Below, piece after piece: positions 62,599 to 64,000 of a stretch of DNA of 64,000 bases; within the stretch, counting starts at the first letter, position 1; every line of letters begins with the position of its first letter. Position numbers and translations under genes: made by a program. This DNA comes from Winkia neuii (GTDB lineage Bacteria; Actinomycetota; Actinomycetes; Actinomycetales; Actinomycetaceae): positions 1,054,001 to 1,118,000 of the forward strand of contig NZ_CP118946.1 in NCBI RefSeq assembly GCF_029011175.1, written 5' to 3'. The notes beneath the pieces were generated by a model. That model saw only the letters and a list, made by a program, of their open reading frames with translations, was not told the DNA's origin and made no database searches.

Positions 62599-63438
62599 CT
62601 ATTCGAAAAGTTGCGTGCGGAAGCTTTGTATAGCCTTCACCAGGTCGGCCTTGTCGGGCCCGTTCATTAAAATTGAGCGAGAGGCCGAAGCGAGCACATT
62701 CTCCTGCACTCCCTTGAAAACACTTGCCAATTCTTGCTTTCCGGCCCCCTGCGCTCCAAATCCAGGTGAGAGGATTGAAACCTTAGCATTAGATAAATTA
62801 ATGTTCAGTTTCTTGAGTACATCACCGATAGTTGCGCCCGCAACTATCCCGATGGGTCCCATGTGACTATTGCCACAGGCGGAATTGTTTACTTCAGCTG
62901 CGTGTTCGACTACATATTTGGCCACAGAATAGCCATTTGCAGTAGTTGCTTGCTGAACCTCTGGCCCCTCCGGATTAGACGTAAGTCCCAGTACATACAG
63001 GCCTTTGCCATTTTCAATTGCAAGGTCTACGGCAGGGCGTAAAGAGCCAAATCCGAGATATGGGCTAACGGTAATTGCATCTGCTTCCAGTGGCGCACCT
63101 TTAGCAAGGTAAGCCCTTGCATATGCGGCCATAGTCGAACCAATATCGCCACGCTTTACGTCCAATATAGACACGAGTCCGGCGTCGCGGGCAGCTTGCA
63201 AGATCTTCTCCAGAGCTGCAATTCCCGCGCTGCCGTAGCATTCGAACAGAGCAGATTGCGGTTTCACTGCCGCAGCGTTTTCCGCCGCGGCCTCAACCGT
63301 TCGAAGCCCAAACTCGAGTGCGCCTTTCGCTGAGTTCTCGAGGCCCCAGCGCTCCAGTAGGTTCTGATGCGGATCAATGCCCACGCACACCTGCCCATAT
63401 TCGCGCATGCGGGCGGCGAGCTTTTTAGCGTAGTTCAC
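62599..63438 (-). CDS. pyrF: Orotidine 5'-phosphate decarboxylase (type 2)
   Basis: A 279-residue enzyme of the mycobacterial-type PyrF family; it makes UMP. Seen: CVGIDPHQNLLERWGL, KPQSALFECYGSAG, the catalytic Lys/Asp motif DVKRGDIGST and ILSPGFGAQGA. GTG 63438 overlaps the carB stop (GTGA), with AGGAGG five bases upstream. Its place at the end of the pyrimidine genes (carB first) is standard. Confidence 0.97.
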   Translation of the reverse strand: MNYAKKLAARMREYGQVCVGIDPHQNLLERWGLENSAKGALEFGLRTVEAAAENAAAVKPQSALFECYGSAGIAALEKILQAARDAGLVSILDVKRGDIGSTMAAYARAYLAKGAPLEADAITVSPYLGFGSLRPAVDLAIENGKGLYVLGLTSNPEGPEVQQATTANGYSVAKYVVEHAAEVNNSACGNSHMGPIGIVAGATIGDVLKKLNINLSNAKVSILSPGFGAQGAGKQELASVFKGVQENVLASASRSILMNGPDKADLVKAIQSFRTQLFE

Positions 63439-64000
63439 TTGTTCCTCCTAGCAATGCGATCGGCAGCGTACTCCTGCAAGGATGCAACCTGGAAGTCTGC
63501 AGGATCGATCGACAGCGCACGAACGTAGGCCGTTAGCTGCTGCATAGTGGTGATAATCGGCTTACCCGCACTAGTGGTGGCTGTGCGAATGTCGTAGCCA
63601 TCCGCGCGCGAGCCCTGAGATCCTGGAGTGTTCACTACAATCGCAATCTTCGAATCGTGAATCATATCCACGATTGTGGGTTCGCCGTCTTCGCCACGGC
63701 CATCCGATGCCTTGCGCACTACCTCACAATCGATACCGTTGCGAGCGAGAACCGCAGCAGTCCCCTTAGTAGCACATAGTTCGAAGCCCATTTCGGATAG
63801 CTGCAGCGCGGGAAGCACCAGCGCCCTCTTATCCCGGTCGGCTACCGAAATAAACAATTTGCCAGAGCTCGGAACCTCGCCAGCAACAGCTAGCAAAGAT
63901 TTCGCAAAAGCAATCGGGAAGTTCTTATCGAATCCCATCACCTCACCAGTAGAACGCATCTCCGGGCCAAGGATTGTGTCGACAACCTTGCCTTCGTAAT
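63435..64000 (-). CDS. carB: Carbamoyl-phosphate synthase large subunit, C-terminal part (5' end outside window)
   Basis: The last 188 codons of carB. The frame is open to base 64000 and reads TILGPEMRSTGEVMGFDKNF, the conserved end of the second ATP-grasp half. It continues into the C-terminal MGS-like allosteric domain (KLFISVADRDKRALVLPA, ELCATKGTAAVLARNGI, DIRTATTSAGKPIITTMQQL), which binds UMP or other effectors. The stop overlaps the pyrF GTG. The remainder of the pyrimidine operon lies beyond the window. Confidence 0.96.
   Translation of the reverse strand, partial: YEGKVVDTILGPEMRSTGEVMGFDKNFPIAFAKSLLAVAGEVPSSGKLFISVADRDKRALVLPALQLSEMGFELCATKGTAAVLARNGIDCEVVRKASDGRGEDGEPTIVDMIHDSKIAIVVNTPGSQGSRADGYDIRTATTSAGKPIITTMQQLTAYVRALSIDPADFQVASLQEYAADRIARRNK

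Noticed and set aside
1-64000. CRISPR arrays, insertion sequences, phage genes, tRNA or rRNA genes
   Set aside because: No spaced repeats, transposase or integrase frames, or tRNA-like cloverleafs were seen on reading the gaps and frames. A tRNA search program could not be run.

Overview
The window is a gene-dense stretch of the core chromosome of a bacterium of the phylum Actinomycetota, with GC content estimated by eye at 50-55%. The phylum call rests on lineage-restricted genes: rbpA, sepH, mihF, a GarA-type FHA protein with two MerR regulators, pafB/pafC, an HrdB-type sigma factor, a PASTA-domain Ser/Thr kinase, and DUF4193, DUF3710, DUF3159, DUF3000 and DUF3866 proteins. The moderate GC, the PPi-dependent phosphofructokinase and the compact layout would fit an Actinomycetaceae-like organism, but that narrower placement is inference.

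Layout. 1-10.5 kb: end of a receiver-like protein, trpD, a DEDDh/GIY-YIG/UvrC-like nuclease, a small membrane protein, an acyltransferase, pfp, class II aroG, a PASTA kinase with its divergent Rv2175c-type partner, and a polyprenyl synthase. This resembles Mycobacterium tuberculosis Rv2173-Rv2192. 10.5-20.8 kb: rpoD, a DUF7455 protein, topoisomerase IV parE and parC with two two-domain GNAT enzymes between them, a phosphodiesterase and sepH, an order that resembles the Streptomyces hrdB-parE-parC region. 20.9-35.3 kb: DUF4193, DUF3710, an OB-fold protein, DUF3159, two TrkA proteins, an APC permease, a TRAM RNA methyltransferase, a ClC channel, an S9 peptidase with a 5' frameshift, dxs, an RNase D-like protein and DUF3000. 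Most of this matches Rv2680-Rv2699.

35.4-45.1 kb: a cation/proton antiporter, pepN, garA-ftsR-second MerR, a purine permease fused to an OHCU decarboxylase, an MFS exporter and trmO. 45.2-53.8 kb: rbpA, ppm1, lnt, helY, a small membrane protein, pafC, pafB and DUF3866. 53.8-64 kb: one long minus-strand run read as carB-pyrF-mihF-gmk-rpoZ-coaBC-metK-priA-fmt-rsmB-rpe, the usual actinobacterial nucleotide/translation/replication cluster.

The genes serve transcription (RpoD, RbpA, omega), chromosome topology and division (topoisomerase IV, SepH, FtsR-like MerR, mIHF), aromatic amino acids (AroG, TrpD), isoprenoids (Dxs, polyprenyl synthase), envelope and lipoprotein maturation (Lnt, Ppm1), K+ handling, and phospho-signalling (kinase and FHA protein). 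I see no CRISPR array, insertion sequence, phage, tRNA or rRNA. No stretch over 300 bases lacks a gene; the longest clean intergenic region is 20784-20976. I found no convincing undescribed multi-gene system. The most useful observations are a recurrent leaderless-promoter pattern, divergent genes sharing a single -10 element, the permease/OHCU fusion, and the S9 peptidase frameshift.
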